Program-made: the position numbers and the translations under genes
The notes under the pieces: generated by a model
Database searches by the model: none
The model's input: the letters and a program-made list of their open reading frames with translations, nothing else
What the model was told of the DNA's origin: nothing
Shown here: positions 8,232 through 16,153 of the stretch, piece after piece
Numbering within the stretch: position 1 is the stretch's first letter
Layout: each line of letters starts with the position of its first letter
Assembly: GCA_033344895.1 (NCBI GenBank)
Contig: JAWPMN010000001.1
Location: forward strand, 2,364,001-2,428,000
Length of the DNA stretch: 64,000 bases
Origin: Alphaproteobacteria bacterium
GTDB taxonomy: Bacteria > Pseudomonadota > Alphaproteobacteria > UBA8366 > Aestuariispiraceae
Direction of reading: 5' to 3'

Positions 8232-8723
8232 ATGACCAATGCCCGACAGCAGGCCGCCGATCTGGGCGTCCACGCCGTGTCCCCACACCTGATCTGCGCC
8301 GACGCCGCTGACGCGATAGATTTCTACAAGCAGGCCTTCGGCGCCGAAGAATTGATGCGGATTCCCGGGCCGGACGGGAAGCTGATGCATGCCTGTATCA
8401 CCATCAACGGCTCGTCGATCATGCTGGTGGACGAAAATCTGGACTGGGGTATGCGCGGGCCGAAATCCCTGGGCGGAAGCCCGGTTTCCGTTCACCTGAT
8501 CGTCGCAGACGCCGATGCCGACTTCGATCGCGCGGTGGCGGCCGGTGCGACACCGATCATGCCGATGGAAGACGCGTTTTGGGGTGATCGGTTCGGTCTG
8601 CTGGAAGATCCGTTTGGTCACCGATGGTCCCTGGCCACGCCCCAGAAGGTGCTGACGCAGGACGACATCCTGGCCGCCGCCCAGGACGCCATGCCGGACA
8701 TTCCCGGATGCGCCGATAACTAG
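8232..8723 (+). CDS. VOC-family glyoxalase-like protein (PhnB-like)
   Basis: 163-aa protein with the VOC betaalphabetabetabeta repeat: SPHLICADAADAIDFYKQAF, a central ACITINGSSIMLVDE strand, a second half starting PVSVHLIVADADADF and RFGLLEDPFGHRWSLATPQ at the C-terminus. This arrangement is the PhnB/YcdV type found beside SRPBCC and YCII proteins. Metal ligands for glyoxalase chemistry (His/Glu) are plausible (H at the start strand, E in LLEDPFG) but not proven. The Shine-Dalgarno is TGGAGGAATGAT. Fourth gene of the operon. Confidence 0.88.
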   Translation: MTNARQQAADLGVHAVSPHLICADAADAIDFYKQAFGAEELMRIPGPDGKLMHACITINGSSIMLVDENLDWGMRGPKSLGGSPVSVHLIVADADADFDRAVAAGATPIMPMEDAFWGDRFGLLEDPFGHRWSLATPQKVLTQDDILAAAQDAMPDIPGCADN

Positions 8724-8755
8724 GCCTGACACTGCCGTTCAGGAGGAGGCATGCC

Positions 8756-9412
8756 ATGATGATGCACGATGTCGTCTCGAAGGAGGACTGGCGGGCTGCC
8801 AGCAAGGCGTTTCGCGCCAAGGAAAAGGCCCTGACCCGGGCACAGGATGCCTTGGCGGCGGAGCGGCGCCGTTTACCGTGGTTGCTGGTGGATGGGGATT
8901 ACCGCTTCGAGGGGCCTCAGGGCGACTGTGCACTGGCGGACCTGTTCGAGGGGCGCCGTCAGTTGATCGTCTACCATCACATGCTCAAACCTGGAGACAC
9001 GGATCCCTGCGCCGGCTGCAGCATGTTTGCCGATACGGCGGGGCGCGTCGATCACATCAATCAGCGCGACACGACCGTTGTGCTGGTCTCCGCGGCACCG
9101 TTCGCCGAGATACGGACATTTCAGGAGAGGATGGCGTGGACGCTGCCCTGGTATGCGTGCGCCCCTGAATTCAACGGCGATTTCGATGTGTCCGGGGGCT
9201 TCGGTCTGAACGTCTTCCTGCGGGACGGCGATTGCATCTACCGAACCTATTTCACGACGGGGCGCGGCGTGGAAATGCTGGGAACAACCTGGGCCTTCCT
9301 CGACCTAACTCCGTTCGGGCGCCAGGAAAACTGGGAGGAGTCACCGCCCGGTACGCCGCAATCGGATCCTTATGTCTGGTGGCGGCTGCGCGACGAATAC
9401 CCTGGCTCCTGA
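8756..9412 (+). CDS. DUF899 thioredoxin-like protein
   Basis: 218-aa DUF899 family member. Family hallmarks are an N-terminal helix rich in charged residues ending in ERRRLPW, the strand RQLIVYHHMLKP, then DPCAGCSMFADT with a CxxC motif, and RTYFTTGRGVEMLGTTWAFLDL followed by PFGRQENWEESP at the C-terminus. The fold resembles thioredoxin/AhpC, so a redox role is plausible; no activity is established. AGGAGGAGG precedes the ATG; two more ATG codons follow, so the start may shift by 1-2 residues. Fifth gene of the operon. Confidence 0.9.
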   Translation: MMMHDVVSKEDWRAASKAFRAKEKALTRAQDALAAERRRLPWLLVDGDYRFEGPQGDCALADLFEGRRQLIVYHHMLKPGDTDPCAGCSMFADTAGRVDHINQRDTTVVLVSAAPFAEIRTFQERMAWTLPWYACAPEFNGDFDVSGGFGLNVFLRDGDCIYRTYFTTGRGVEMLGTTWAFLDLTPFGRQENWEESPPGTPQSDPYVWWRLRDEYPGS

Positions 9413-9447
9413 TTCCGATCTTCTTCATACCATGGAAAGGATGCGTC

Positions 9448-9933
9448 ATGACTGACGAAGCGAAAATCATACCCTGCCTCTGGTTCGATGCGAATGCGGA
9501 GGAAGCCGCCGACTTCTACATTTCCGTCTTTCGCGACGGCAAGGTGGTCGACGTCACGCGCAATAGCCCTGACGGTCCCGGTAAGGAAGGTACCGTTCTG
9601 GCGATGACATTCGAAGTGGCCGGGCAACGGTTTCAGGCGATCAATGGAGGGCCAGCCTTCACCTTCAGCGAGGCGATTTCGATGTCGATTCCCTGCAAGG
9701 ACCAGGATGAGGTTGACCATTACTGGCATGCCCTGCTGGAGGGCGGCGGCAAGGAGGCTCAGTGCGGCTGGTTGAAGGACCGGTTCGGGTTGAGTTGGCA
9801 GATCGTCCCAGAGGCACTGCCGCGTCTGCTGAAGACCGGTGACAGGGAACAGGTCGGTCGCGTCATGCAGGCGATGATGAAGATGGTAAAGCTCGACGTG
9901 GCGGCGCTGGAGGCCGCCTACGAAGGCAGGTGA
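9448..9933 (+). CDS. VOC/PhnB-like protein (3-dmu-9_3-mt domain)
   Basis: 161-aa protein starting MTDEAKIIPCLWFDANAEE, the standard opening of PhnB-like 3-demethylubiquinone-methyltransferase-labelled VOC proteins, followed by DFYISVFRDGKVVDVTR, FQAINGGPAFTFSEAISM, and GWLKDRFGLSWQIVP. Despite the family name these are not methyltransferases; they are VOC-fold proteins of unknown role. The open frame reaches back to 9232 inside the DUF899 gene, but ATG at 9448 with GGAAAGG in front is the real start. Last gene of the hydrolase operon; a strong hairpin follows. Confidence 0.88.
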   Translation: MTDEAKIIPCLWFDANAEEAADFYISVFRDGKVVDVTRNSPDGPGKEGTVLAMTFEVAGQRFQAINGGPAFTFSEAISMSIPCKDQDEVDHYWHALLEGGGKEAQCGWLKDRFGLSWQIVPEALPRLLKTGDREQVGRVMQAMMKMVKLDVAALEAAYEGR

Positions 9934-9939
9934 CCGGGC

Positions 9940-9969
9940 GGGGTCGGGCCCCGTCGTGGGCCCGGCCCC
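9940..9969. terminator. Strong bidirectional terminator-like hairpin
   Basis: A 12-bp GC-rich stem (9940-9951 with 9958-9969, one G-T pair) with a 6-nt loop lies between the end of the VOC gene (+) and the end of the DUF1772 gene (-). There is no T-run on either side, but stem strength and placement fit termination of both convergent units. Confidence 0.5.
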
Positions 9970-10023
9970 CAAACCCGGGTGGTTCAGTCTTCATGCCGCC
10001 GGAGCATCTTTGCCCGTCGCGTG

Positions 10024-10506
10024 TCAGGCGGCGATGGCGGCGATGAACAGGCCGCAGGCGACCAGGGATGCGACGGTCCGGACATGGTTCCAGAACACCC
10101 ACTCCTTCAGGTACCGGTTCCAGACCGCGGTGGCCTCCGCGCTGGCGCCGTCCATTGCGGCCAGGGCGTTGTTCAGCGGGACGTTGAAGACGATCGTGCT
10201 GGCAAACATGCACAATGCATAGATCAGGCCGCCGGCCAGCATCAGCGTGGCGCCGGGCCGGTCCCACTGGTAGAGCGCCCATCCCGCCAGAAACAGGCCG
10301 ATCAGCGTGGTGCCGAAGAACAGTGGCAGAAACAGGGACTTCACAATGGTCGTGTTGATCGATTGCATGGCCGAGATGCCGTGTGCCTGGGGGATCCGCG
10401 CAAAGGCGGTCATCAGGAAGGTCGAGAAGGCGAAATAGATTCCGGCCATCAGTCCGCTTCCCAAGGCGCAGACCCAAAGCAGGATCGTGATGATGGTATC
10501 GGTCAT
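10024..10506 (-). CDS. DUF1772 (anthrone oxygenase-like) membrane protein
   Basis: 160-aa protein with about four transmembrane helices: an N-terminal IITILLWVCALGSGLMAGIY, a middle pair (around TLIGLFLAGWALYQW and TLMLAGGLIYALCMF), and a C-terminal VASLVACGLFIAAIAA. FSTFLMTAFAR and VPLNNALAAMD are typical DUF1772 blocks. Fungal members are anthrone oxygenases; bacterial members mostly have no known function. The start overlaps the stop of the NmrA-like gene by 4 nt (ATGA), so the two are translationally coupled, suggesting a shared substrate or stress role. Confidence 0.85.
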   Translation of the reverse strand: MTDTIITILLWVCALGSGLMAGIYFAFSTFLMTAFARIPQAHGISAMQSINTTIVKSLFLPLFFGTTLIGLFLAGWALYQWDRPGATLMLAGGLIYALCMFASTIVFNVPLNNALAAMDGASAEATAVWNRYLKEWVFWNHVRTVASLVACGLFIAAIAA

Positions 10507-11333
10507 GTTCTCTGGCTCCAGATTCCCTGTGCCACGGTCCTCCGGACATAGTCCCGGAAATCCCGCGGCGGCCGGGCAAGAGCGTCCTCGACGCCGTGGG
10601 CAACCTTCGTGTTGCGGCCGTCCAGGACGGTCGTGAACAGGTCTTCCAGCAGCGCGACCAGATCTTCGGGAAGTGCCGCCTGCCGCAGGCCGCCGACAAA
10701 GGCATCGACCGGCACTTGTGTATACCGGATCGGGCGACCGGTCGCGACCGCGATCTCCGACACCGCCTCCGCAAAGGTGAGGGCGCGCGGGCCGGTCACT
10801 TCATAGACACGGCGGCGATTACCGGTTTCCGTCAGGACGGCGACTGCGACGTCCGCAATGTCATCCGCATCGACGAAGGGCTCCTTCACGTCGCCGGCGG
10901 GCAGGGCGATTTCGCCGGTCAATACGCCTTCCAGCAGGAAGTTTTCGCTGAAATTCTGGTTGAACCAGCTTGCCCGAACGATCGTCCAGTCGATCCCGGA
11001 GGCTTTCAGGGCCTCTTCGGCCCGTTGAGCACCGTCCTCACCCCGGCCGGACAGCAGCACGAGATGCTCCACCCCTTTTTTCTGGGCGAGGGCGCTGAAC
11101 GCTTCGATCGCTTCCGCACCTCCCGGCACGGCAAGATCGGGCTGAAAGCTGACATAGGCGGCGCGAACCCCTTCCAGGGCTGCAGCCCAGGTCGTCGGCC
11201 TTGTCCAGTCGAAGGGGGGCGTGGTTGAGCGCGAAACGGGGCGTGTGGCGATCCCAAGAGCCCTGAGCCGGGTATCGACACGGCGCCCGGTCTTGCCGTT
11301 GCCGCCGACGATGAGAACAGGTGCATCGGTCAT
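10503..11333 (-). CDS. NmrA-like NAD(P)-binding oxidoreductase (atypical SDR)
   Basis: 276-aa Rossmann protein. VLIVGGNGKTGRRV at residues 6-19 is the atypical-SDR dinucleotide motif; YVSFQPDLAVPGG and HLVLLSGRGEDGAQRAEEAL match NmrA/azoreductase-like members, which often lack the SDR Tyr-Lys pair and act as quinone reductases or redox sensors. IDWTIVRASWFNQNF is a family signature. A good Shine-Dalgarno (AAAGGAAATCCG) precedes the ATG. It is divergent from the TetR gene, with repeated operator-like sequences in the gap, and is followed by the coupled DUF1772 gene. Confidence 0.9.
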   Translation of the reverse strand: MTDAPVLIVGGNGKTGRRVDTRLRALGIATRPVSRSTTPPFDWTRPTTWAAALEGVRAAYVSFQPDLAVPGGAEAIEAFSALAQKKGVEHLVLLSGRGEDGAQRAEEALKASGIDWTIVRASWFNQNFSENFLLEGVLTGEIALPAGDVKEPFVDADDIADVAVAVLTETGNRRRVYEVTGPRALTFAEAVSEIAVATGRPIRYTQVPVDAFVGGLRQAALPEDLVALLEDLFTTVLDGRNTKVAHGVEDALARPPRDFRDYVRRTVAQGIWSQRT

Positions 11334-11357
11334 CGGATTTCCTTTCAGTCAAAAAGC

Positions 11358-11410
11358 GATAATGTCTCGTATTTGACAAAAGAGATAATGTCTCGCATTT
11401 TTTCTGTCAA
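11358..11410 (-). promoter_or_regulatory. TetR-type direct repeats overlapping a promoter
   Basis: GATAATGTCTCG occurs twice (11358-11369 and 11384-11395), 26 bp apart, in the gap between the NmrA-like gene and the TetR gene. The second copy sits within GAGATAATGTCTC, an imperfect palindrome. On the - strand TTGACA (11410-11405) and TATCTC (11387-11382) have a 17-nt spacer and look like the promoter of the NmrA/DUF1772 unit, which the second repeat would block. Likely operator of the adjacent TetR protein. Confidence 0.55.
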
Positions 11411-11433
11411 GTGATGATGGTTTGGAGGCGCCG

Positions 11434-12081
11434 ATGAATGTAAATGTGCCCGCGCGGCGGGGCGAACTGCCCGACATGCCGGTCTTTGCGCGCAAACTGC
11501 CGTCCCAGAAACGCAGCAAGGACCGTTTCGAGCGCATTTTGGATGTGTCTGTTGATATCCTGCGGGAAGCCGGCCCCGATGCGTTCAGGATGAGCGATGT
11601 CGTCGAGCGATCCGGCGTCGCCTTCGGGTCGCTTTACCAGTATTTCCCCGACAAAACGGCAATCTTCGGGACACTCGCATGCCGCTACAATGAGGTCGGG
11701 CATGCCTGTGTGCGTGACGGGCTTGCTGAGGTCAGAGAAGAAGAGGAACTGCACCCGGCCTTATGTGAAATCGTCGACGGCTATTATCGGCTGTTTCAGG
11801 ACGAGCCGGTCATGCAGGATCTTTGGCAGGCGACACAGGCGGATCGGGCCTTGCAGCATCTCGATACGGAGGATGTGAAGGTGCTTGCCGGATTCCTGGC
11901 GGACTGCCTGATCCGGCTCGACCCGGGACGGCGCCCGGATGAACTGACGGACGCGGCCCGGTTGTTGTTTGTCCTGATGGCAGCGGCCGTGCGCTACGCA
12001 ATCACTCTGCCTGATACGGAGGCGCAGCGGAATCTCGATCTGTTCAAGAGAATGCTGCCGCGCCGGGTTGCCGACATCTGA
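11434..12081 (+). CDS. TetR/AcrR-family regulator
   Basis: 215-aa regulator. The helix-turn-helix lies at about residues 25-75: ILDVSVDILREAGPDAFRMS, then DVVERSGVAFGSLYQYFPDK, the classic TetR recognition helix ending in YxYFPxK. The C-terminal ligand domain has no assignable effector. A TTG at 11422 is in frame, but ATG at 11434 has GGAGG five bases upstream. Divergent from the NmrA-like/DUF1772 pair and probably their repressor through the GATAATGTCTCG repeats. Confidence 0.92.
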   Translation: MNVNVPARRGELPDMPVFARKLPSQKRSKDRFERILDVSVDILREAGPDAFRMSDVVERSGVAFGSLYQYFPDKTAIFGTLACRYNEVGHACVRDGLAEVREEEELHPALCEIVDGYYRLFQDEPVMQDLWQATQADRALQHLDTEDVKVLAGFLADCLIRLDPGRRPDELTDAARLLFVLMAAAVRYAITLPDTEAQRNLDLFKRMLPRRVADI

Positions 12082-13266
12082 TCATTCCGGCTGCTGATGG
12101 CCGTTCCCAAGCTTGTCAGTATGAAGGTTGGCGGATCGGGCACGGGCGGAGTCGAGAATGGCGAGACCGACACATAGCGCGGAGGCCAGGGCGCAGGCGG
12201 TGAACCCGAACGCGTCGAAGAGCGGCCGGTAGGCCAGGGTGCCGAGAAAGAGGCTGAGATAACAGGTCGCGCTGTAGAGCCCCATGATGGACCCGTTCTG
12301 CCGCGGATCGAGATGACCCAGACGGCCCAGAATGAGATTCAGCCCGAGATGGTTCGCAACTCCCCACAGGACGCATAGTCCAATCAGGACCGGCATGGAC
12401 CACACGGTCAGGGACATGGCCAGATAGGTTGCGGCCAGCAGGCAGAAGATCGACACCGCTACCCGTTCCGGGCCGCGCCGGTCGATGATCCGGTCCAGTG
12501 GTACCGCCGCACCAAAGCCGACGCCATAGGCCAGAGACAACAGTCCCACCGCCGCAACCGGCTGATTCAGCACGATCTGCGCATGGGGGCCGATATAGGA
12601 ATACAAGGCGTAGAAGGCGGCCATGTAGCTGGCACAAACCAGCAGCGCCCGGGCCATGCCGGGAACCCGCAGCGCGGTCAGGGGGGTAGATTTCTGCTGC
12701 GGCAGTTCGGACGGGGGTGCCATGGACACGGCGAGCCGCAATACGATGACGATCAGGCCGGCCAGCACCGCCAGCCCGATGAAAACACCGCGCCAATGGG
12801 CGATCTCCGCGACCAGTGCCGACAGACTGACCCCCAGTACCAGGCTGACGGTCCAGCCGGTGATCACCAGCCCCATGGCTTCGCTTTCCCTGCCTTTCGG
12901 CGCGATCTGAGTTGCCAGCGCGTAGGTCGCAGGCAGTGCCAACCCCGCGGCGATACCGGCGAAGGCCTGCGCGGCACAAAGCAGCCACAGGGTCGGCGCC
13001 CAGGCACTGACCGCCAGTGCGAAAGCCAACCCGGTCATTGCCTGAACCAGTGCCCTGCCGGGGCCGATGCGGTCAATCCGGGGGGCCAGAGTCAGGGCGC
13101 TTGCCGCCGTTCCCAACCCGTAGCATGCCGCCGCGATCATGACGTCCGCTGCGTCGCTGCCGGAAAAGGACAGCGCGACGCTGCCCGAAATGGGACTGAG
13201 AACCAGGGAATTCGACCCGATGACCGCCACGGCGGCCAGCAGGCAGGACAGCAGCGAGTAGGGCAT
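12082..13266 (-). CDS. MFS transporter, drug/metabolite exporter type
   Basis: 394-aa inner-membrane protein with about 12 hydrophobic segments. The loop 2-3 region RIDRIGPGRALVQ and the segment RIIDRRGPERVAV in the second half are MFS loop motifs; TGWTVSLVLGVSLSALVAE resembles motif C of drug/H+ antiporters (DHA1). This suggests efflux, substrate unknown. It is divergent from an Lrp/AsnC-family regulator with a 68-nt gap, a layout common for regulators controlling an adjacent exporter. The end is 3 nt from the TetR stop on the other strand. Confidence 0.87.
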   Translation of the reverse strand: MPYSLLSCLLAAVAVIGSNSLVLSPISGSVALSFSGSDAADVMIAAACYGLGTAASALTLAPRIDRIGPGRALVQAMTGLAFALAVSAWAPTLWLLCAAQAFAGIAAGLALPATYALATQIAPKGRESEAMGLVITGWTVSLVLGVSLSALVAEIAHWRGVFIGLAVLAGLIVIVLRLAVSMAPPSELPQQKSTPLTALRVPGMARALLVCASYMAAFYALYSYIGPHAQIVLNQPVAAVGLLSLAYGVGFGAAVPLDRIIDRRGPERVAVSIFCLLAATYLAMSLTVWSMPVLIGLCVLWGVANHLGLNLILGRLGHLDPRQNGSIMGLYSATCYLSLFLGTLAYRPLFDAFGFTACALASALCVGLAILDSARARSANLHTDKLGNGHQQPE

Positions 13267-13334
13267 TGACCAACTCCGAAAGTTCGTGTTGGCCTGTCTC
13301 TAGATGGTGAATGATGTTCTGTGGAGATGAAAAA

Positions 13335-13880
13335 ATGCCGAATGAAATAAATTCGAATGCAATTCGGTCGCGCGGTGGCAAAGGCGCCGGACTCGACCTG
13401 ATCGACCGAAAGATATTAGGCGAGCTGAGCGTCAGTACGGATGTCGGTTATGCCGAACTGGGGGAGCGCGTCGGTCTGTCCGCGCCTGCCGTTCACGAAC
13501 GGGTCAAGCGTCTTCGCGCCGCCGGGATCATCAAACGCAACGTCGCCATCGTGGACGGGCCTGCGGTCGGGAAGGCCCTCCTGGCCTTTGTGCATGTCGA
13601 TACGACCGGCTGGGGCAAGACGGCTGGGTTGATGGATCTCGCGGTATTGCCGGAAATCGAGGAAATCCATTCGGTTACCGGCGACACCTGCATGATGCTG
13701 AAGGTGCGGGTCGCGGACAGTGTCGCGTTGGAAGGTCTGCTGGCCAAACTCTACGATCTGCCGGAAGTGCGGGGAACCCGGACCTATGTGGTACTGTCGA
13801 CCTATCTGGAGCGATCTCCCCAGCCCGGAATTACCGCTGATCTATCCAATCTGCAGACCCTGAAGCCGACCTCGGCGTGA
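13335..13880 (+). CDS. Lrp/AsnC-family transcriptional regulator
   Basis: 181-aa regulator. The N-terminal HTH (LDLIDRKILGELSVSTDVGY then LGERVGLSAPAVHERVKRLR) is followed by GIIKRNVAIVD and a RAM ligand domain (LLAFVHVDTTG to TYVVLSTYLERS). There is an unusual ~20-residue N-terminal extension and a ~20-residue tail. Upstream ATG/GTG codons exist to 13311; ATG at 13335 follows GTGGAGATGAAAAA. Lrp/AsnC members sense amino acids. It probably controls the divergent MFS exporter; the Rieske operon downstream has its own promoter. Confidence 0.9.
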   Translation: MPNEINSNAIRSRGGKGAGLDLIDRKILGELSVSTDVGYAELGERVGLSAPAVHERVKRLRAAGIIKRNVAIVDGPAVGKALLAFVHVDTTGWGKTAGLMDLAVLPEIEEIHSVTGDTCMMLKVRVADSVALEGLLAKLYDLPEVRGTRTYVVLSTYLERSPQPGITADLSNLQTLKPTSA

Positions 13881-13943
13881 TCGCGGCCTCCATGTTTCGA
13901 GTGACCGCCGGCAATTTTCAGGGTGACAAGTCGCGCCGATTTA

Positions 13944-13973
13944 TTTAATTTAATTGAACGCTCAAAAAAAATT
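13944..13973 (+). promoter_or_regulatory. Shared motif, copy A: BetI-type operator/promoter before Rieske gene
   Basis: TTTAATTTAA, then TTGAACGCTC, then a run of A ending AATT, lies 11 bases upstream of the Rieske ATG. TTGAACGCTCAA (13954-13965) is a near-palindrome resembling BetI-family sites (TTGAACGTTCAA-like). A closely related sequence occurs in the same orientation upstream of the FAD oxidoreductase operon (copy B, 25874-25902), matching at about 23 of 27 ungapped positions. Both copies stand out as AT-rich in GC-rich DNA. Confidence 0.6.
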
Positions 13974-13984
13974 AGTGGTGCGTT

Positions 13985-15202
13985 ATGACCAATGCCGCGA
14001 CGAACGTTCAGGTGCCTTCCGACTGGGATCGCAGGGGATTGCCTGCCTGGACCTATCACAATGAGGAATTGACGGAGATCGAGAAGGAAGTCCTTTTCCG
14101 CCGTCACTGGCAGATTGTCTGTCATGTCTCCAACGTGCCCAATCCGGGCGATTACATGTGCTTCGACATGGTCGGCGAGCGCGCGGTCGTCATGCGTGGG
14201 GACGATGGACGGATCCGGGCGTTCCACAATCTGTGCCGACATCGCGGCTCGCGTGTCCTTGCGGAGGAGCAGGGGCATTGCAAACGCGTGATCACCTGCC
14301 CCTTCCATGGGTGGAGCTACGGAACAGACGGCACGCTGCGCAACCCGGCGGTGCCGGACAGCCTGCCCAAACTGGACAAGGTGGAACACGGTCTGAAGCC
14401 GATCGAGCTGGACATCTGGATGGGGTTCATTTTCATCCGGTTCAAGGAAGGCGATCAGCCGCCGGTATCCGAACTGATGAAGCGGCATGAGGCGGAAGTC
14501 GCGCCCTATCAGACGGACGCCATGGTGCCCGCCTATGACCGTGTCTGGTCCCACGAAATGGACGTGAACTGGAAAGCGGTGCGGGATGTCGACAATGAAG
14601 GCTACCACGTGCCGATGGCTCACCCGGCCCTCCAGGACCTCTACGGCAAGAACTATTACGATGAAGCCCTGGTCGACGGCACGAACCGGTCGGTCGGTGC
14701 GTTAACGGAATCCGACGGACGGCTGTGGAGTGTGAAGAACTACAAGAAGATCCTGCCGGACCGGCCGAACCTGCCGGAGGAAAGCAAGCGGAAATGGCTG
14801 TATGTCGGCCTGTTCCCGAACACGGTGATCAGCTTCTACCCGGAAAGCGTGAACTTCTATCACGAATATCCGGTATCCGCCGGCAAGACGATCCAGCGGG
14901 GCATGTCCTATCGCTATGCCGATGAGGACCGTCAGTTGCGCCTGGCCCGGTATCTGGCCGAACGGATCGACAGGGATACCGTCGACGAGGATACGCAGCT
15001 GATCATCTGGAGCTGCGAGGCCATGGAATCCAGTGCGTTCGACGGAATCATTCTTTCCGATATGGAATATGGCGTGCGGTGCTATCATGACGCCCTGCGG
15101 GCGCGCATTCCGGTCATGAATCAGGACCACGCTCCGCCGTTGAACCAGGTTGCCGCGGCAAACGCCGCGTATTCCAGTCGCGATGCCGCGGTTGCGGAAT
15201 AG
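13985..15202 (+). CDS. Rieske non-heme iron oxygenase, alpha subunit
   Basis: 405-aa terminal oxygenase of the ring-hydroxylating/N-demethylating Rieske family. The [2Fe-2S] ligands are Cys84 and His86 (CRHRGS) and Cys105 and His108 (CPFHGW). The mononuclear iron site lies in DVDNEGYHVPMAH: His208 and His213, with the bridging Asp just before; a distal Asp is likely around 360. Members of this branch include betaine, stachydrine and carnitine oxygenases that oxidise an N-methyl group or cleave the C-N bond. No ferredoxin reductase component is visible nearby. It heads the operon with the ABC transporter (18 nt to the next gene). Substrate inferred only as N-methylated. Confidence 0.92.
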   Translation: MTNAATNVQVPSDWDRRGLPAWTYHNEELTEIEKEVLFRRHWQIVCHVSNVPNPGDYMCFDMVGERAVVMRGDDGRIRAFHNLCRHRGSRVLAEEQGHCKRVITCPFHGWSYGTDGTLRNPAVPDSLPKLDKVEHGLKPIELDIWMGFIFIRFKEGDQPPVSELMKRHEAEVAPYQTDAMVPAYDRVWSHEMDVNWKAVRDVDNEGYHVPMAHPALQDLYGKNYYDEALVDGTNRSVGALTESDGRLWSVKNYKKILPDRPNLPEESKRKWLYVGLFPNTVISFYPESVNFYHEYPVSAGKTIQRGMSYRYADEDRQLRLARYLAERIDRDTVDEDTQLIIWSCEAMESSAFDGIILSDMEYGVRCYHDALRARIPVMNQDHAPPLNQVAAANAAYSSRDAAVAE

Positions 15203-15220
15203 TTGGGGAGTGGGGGATAG

Positions 15221-16153
15221 GTGACGACGGCAGCGGAAGAGACGGATCCGTCCATAGGAAGGCCGCGCACAGCGCGCCAGTCATGGCTCAACAAGTTGGT
15301 CAGAAAGGAAGGGGTGCGGGGCTTCGCGCTGATGAGCCCGACCTTCTTCTATGCCTTGCTGCTGCTGGCGGTGCCGGTTGCCGTCACCATTACCTTCAGC
15401 TTCTGGACACAGAGCTACCTGGATCTCGACACGACCTTTACCCTGGCGAATTATCAGGAGGTCTGGTCGAAGCCGATCTATCGGGTCCTGATGCTGCGGT
15501 CCCTGATCATCGCCGGCATCGTCACGGCCGCGACGGTCATTCTGGCCTATCCGCTGGCCTACTACATCTCCTTCCATGTGAAGGAGCGTCAGGCCCTCTG
15601 GATCTTTCTGATCACGATCCCGTTCTGGACCAGCTATCTTCTGCGCATCTTCGCCTGGAAGCTGATCCTCGGCTATAACGGCGTCATCAATTCCTCCCTG
15701 ATGGAATTGGGCATCATTGCCGAGCCGCTGGAATTCATTCTTCACAATGCGAATGCGGTCGTACTGACCCTGTCCCATGCCTGGCTGCCCTTCGCGATCC
15801 TGCCGATATTCGTATCGCTGCAGAAGATCGACCGCAGCCTGCTGGAAGCGGCGAACGATCTGGGCGACGGTCCGGTCATGCGCTTCCTTCGGGTGACGCT
15901 GCCGCTGTCGCTTCCCGGTGTGATCGCGGCGTCCCTGATCGTCTTCATCCCGACCATCGGCGACTACGTGACACCAAAGCTTGTCGGCGGTAGCGATGGG
16001 CTGATGATCGCGAACATGATCCAGGTTCAGTTCGGCAAGGCCAACAACTGGCCCCTGGGCGCGGCGCTGGCCATGACCTCCATGCTGCTGGTGACGGCGG
16101 TATCCGTGGCCTTCATCCTGATTACACGGTTCCTGGGGGGGCGGGTGCGATGA
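15221..16153 (+). CDS. ABC transporter permease, PotB-like
   Basis: 310-aa permease with six predicted membrane helices. The cytoplasmic EAA loop is EAANDLGDGPVMRFLRVTLP. The sequence is typical of polyamine/opine/phosphonate-type (PotB/HMW family) importers with GDYVTPKLVGGSDGLMIANM near the end. It begins with GTG, preceded by GGGGGA. The stop overlaps the next permease ATG by 4 nt. With the PotC-like permease, the ATPase and the separately encoded binding protein at 18895 it forms one importer, most likely for a charged amine or quaternary ammonium compound used by the surrounding enzymes. Confidence 0.92.
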   Translation: MTTAAEETDPSIGRPRTARQSWLNKLVRKEGVRGFALMSPTFFYALLLLAVPVAVTITFSFWTQSYLDLDTTFTLANYQEVWSKPIYRVLMLRSLIIAGIVTAATVILAYPLAYYISFHVKERQALWIFLITIPFWTSYLLRIFAWKLILGYNGVINSSLMELGIIAEPLEFILHNANAVVLTLSHAWLPFAILPIFVSLQKIDRSLLEAANDLGDGPVMRFLRVTLPLSLPGVIAASLIVFIPTIGDYVTPKLVGGSDGLMIANMIQVQFGKANNWPLGAALAMTSMLLVTAVSVAFILITRFLGGRVR

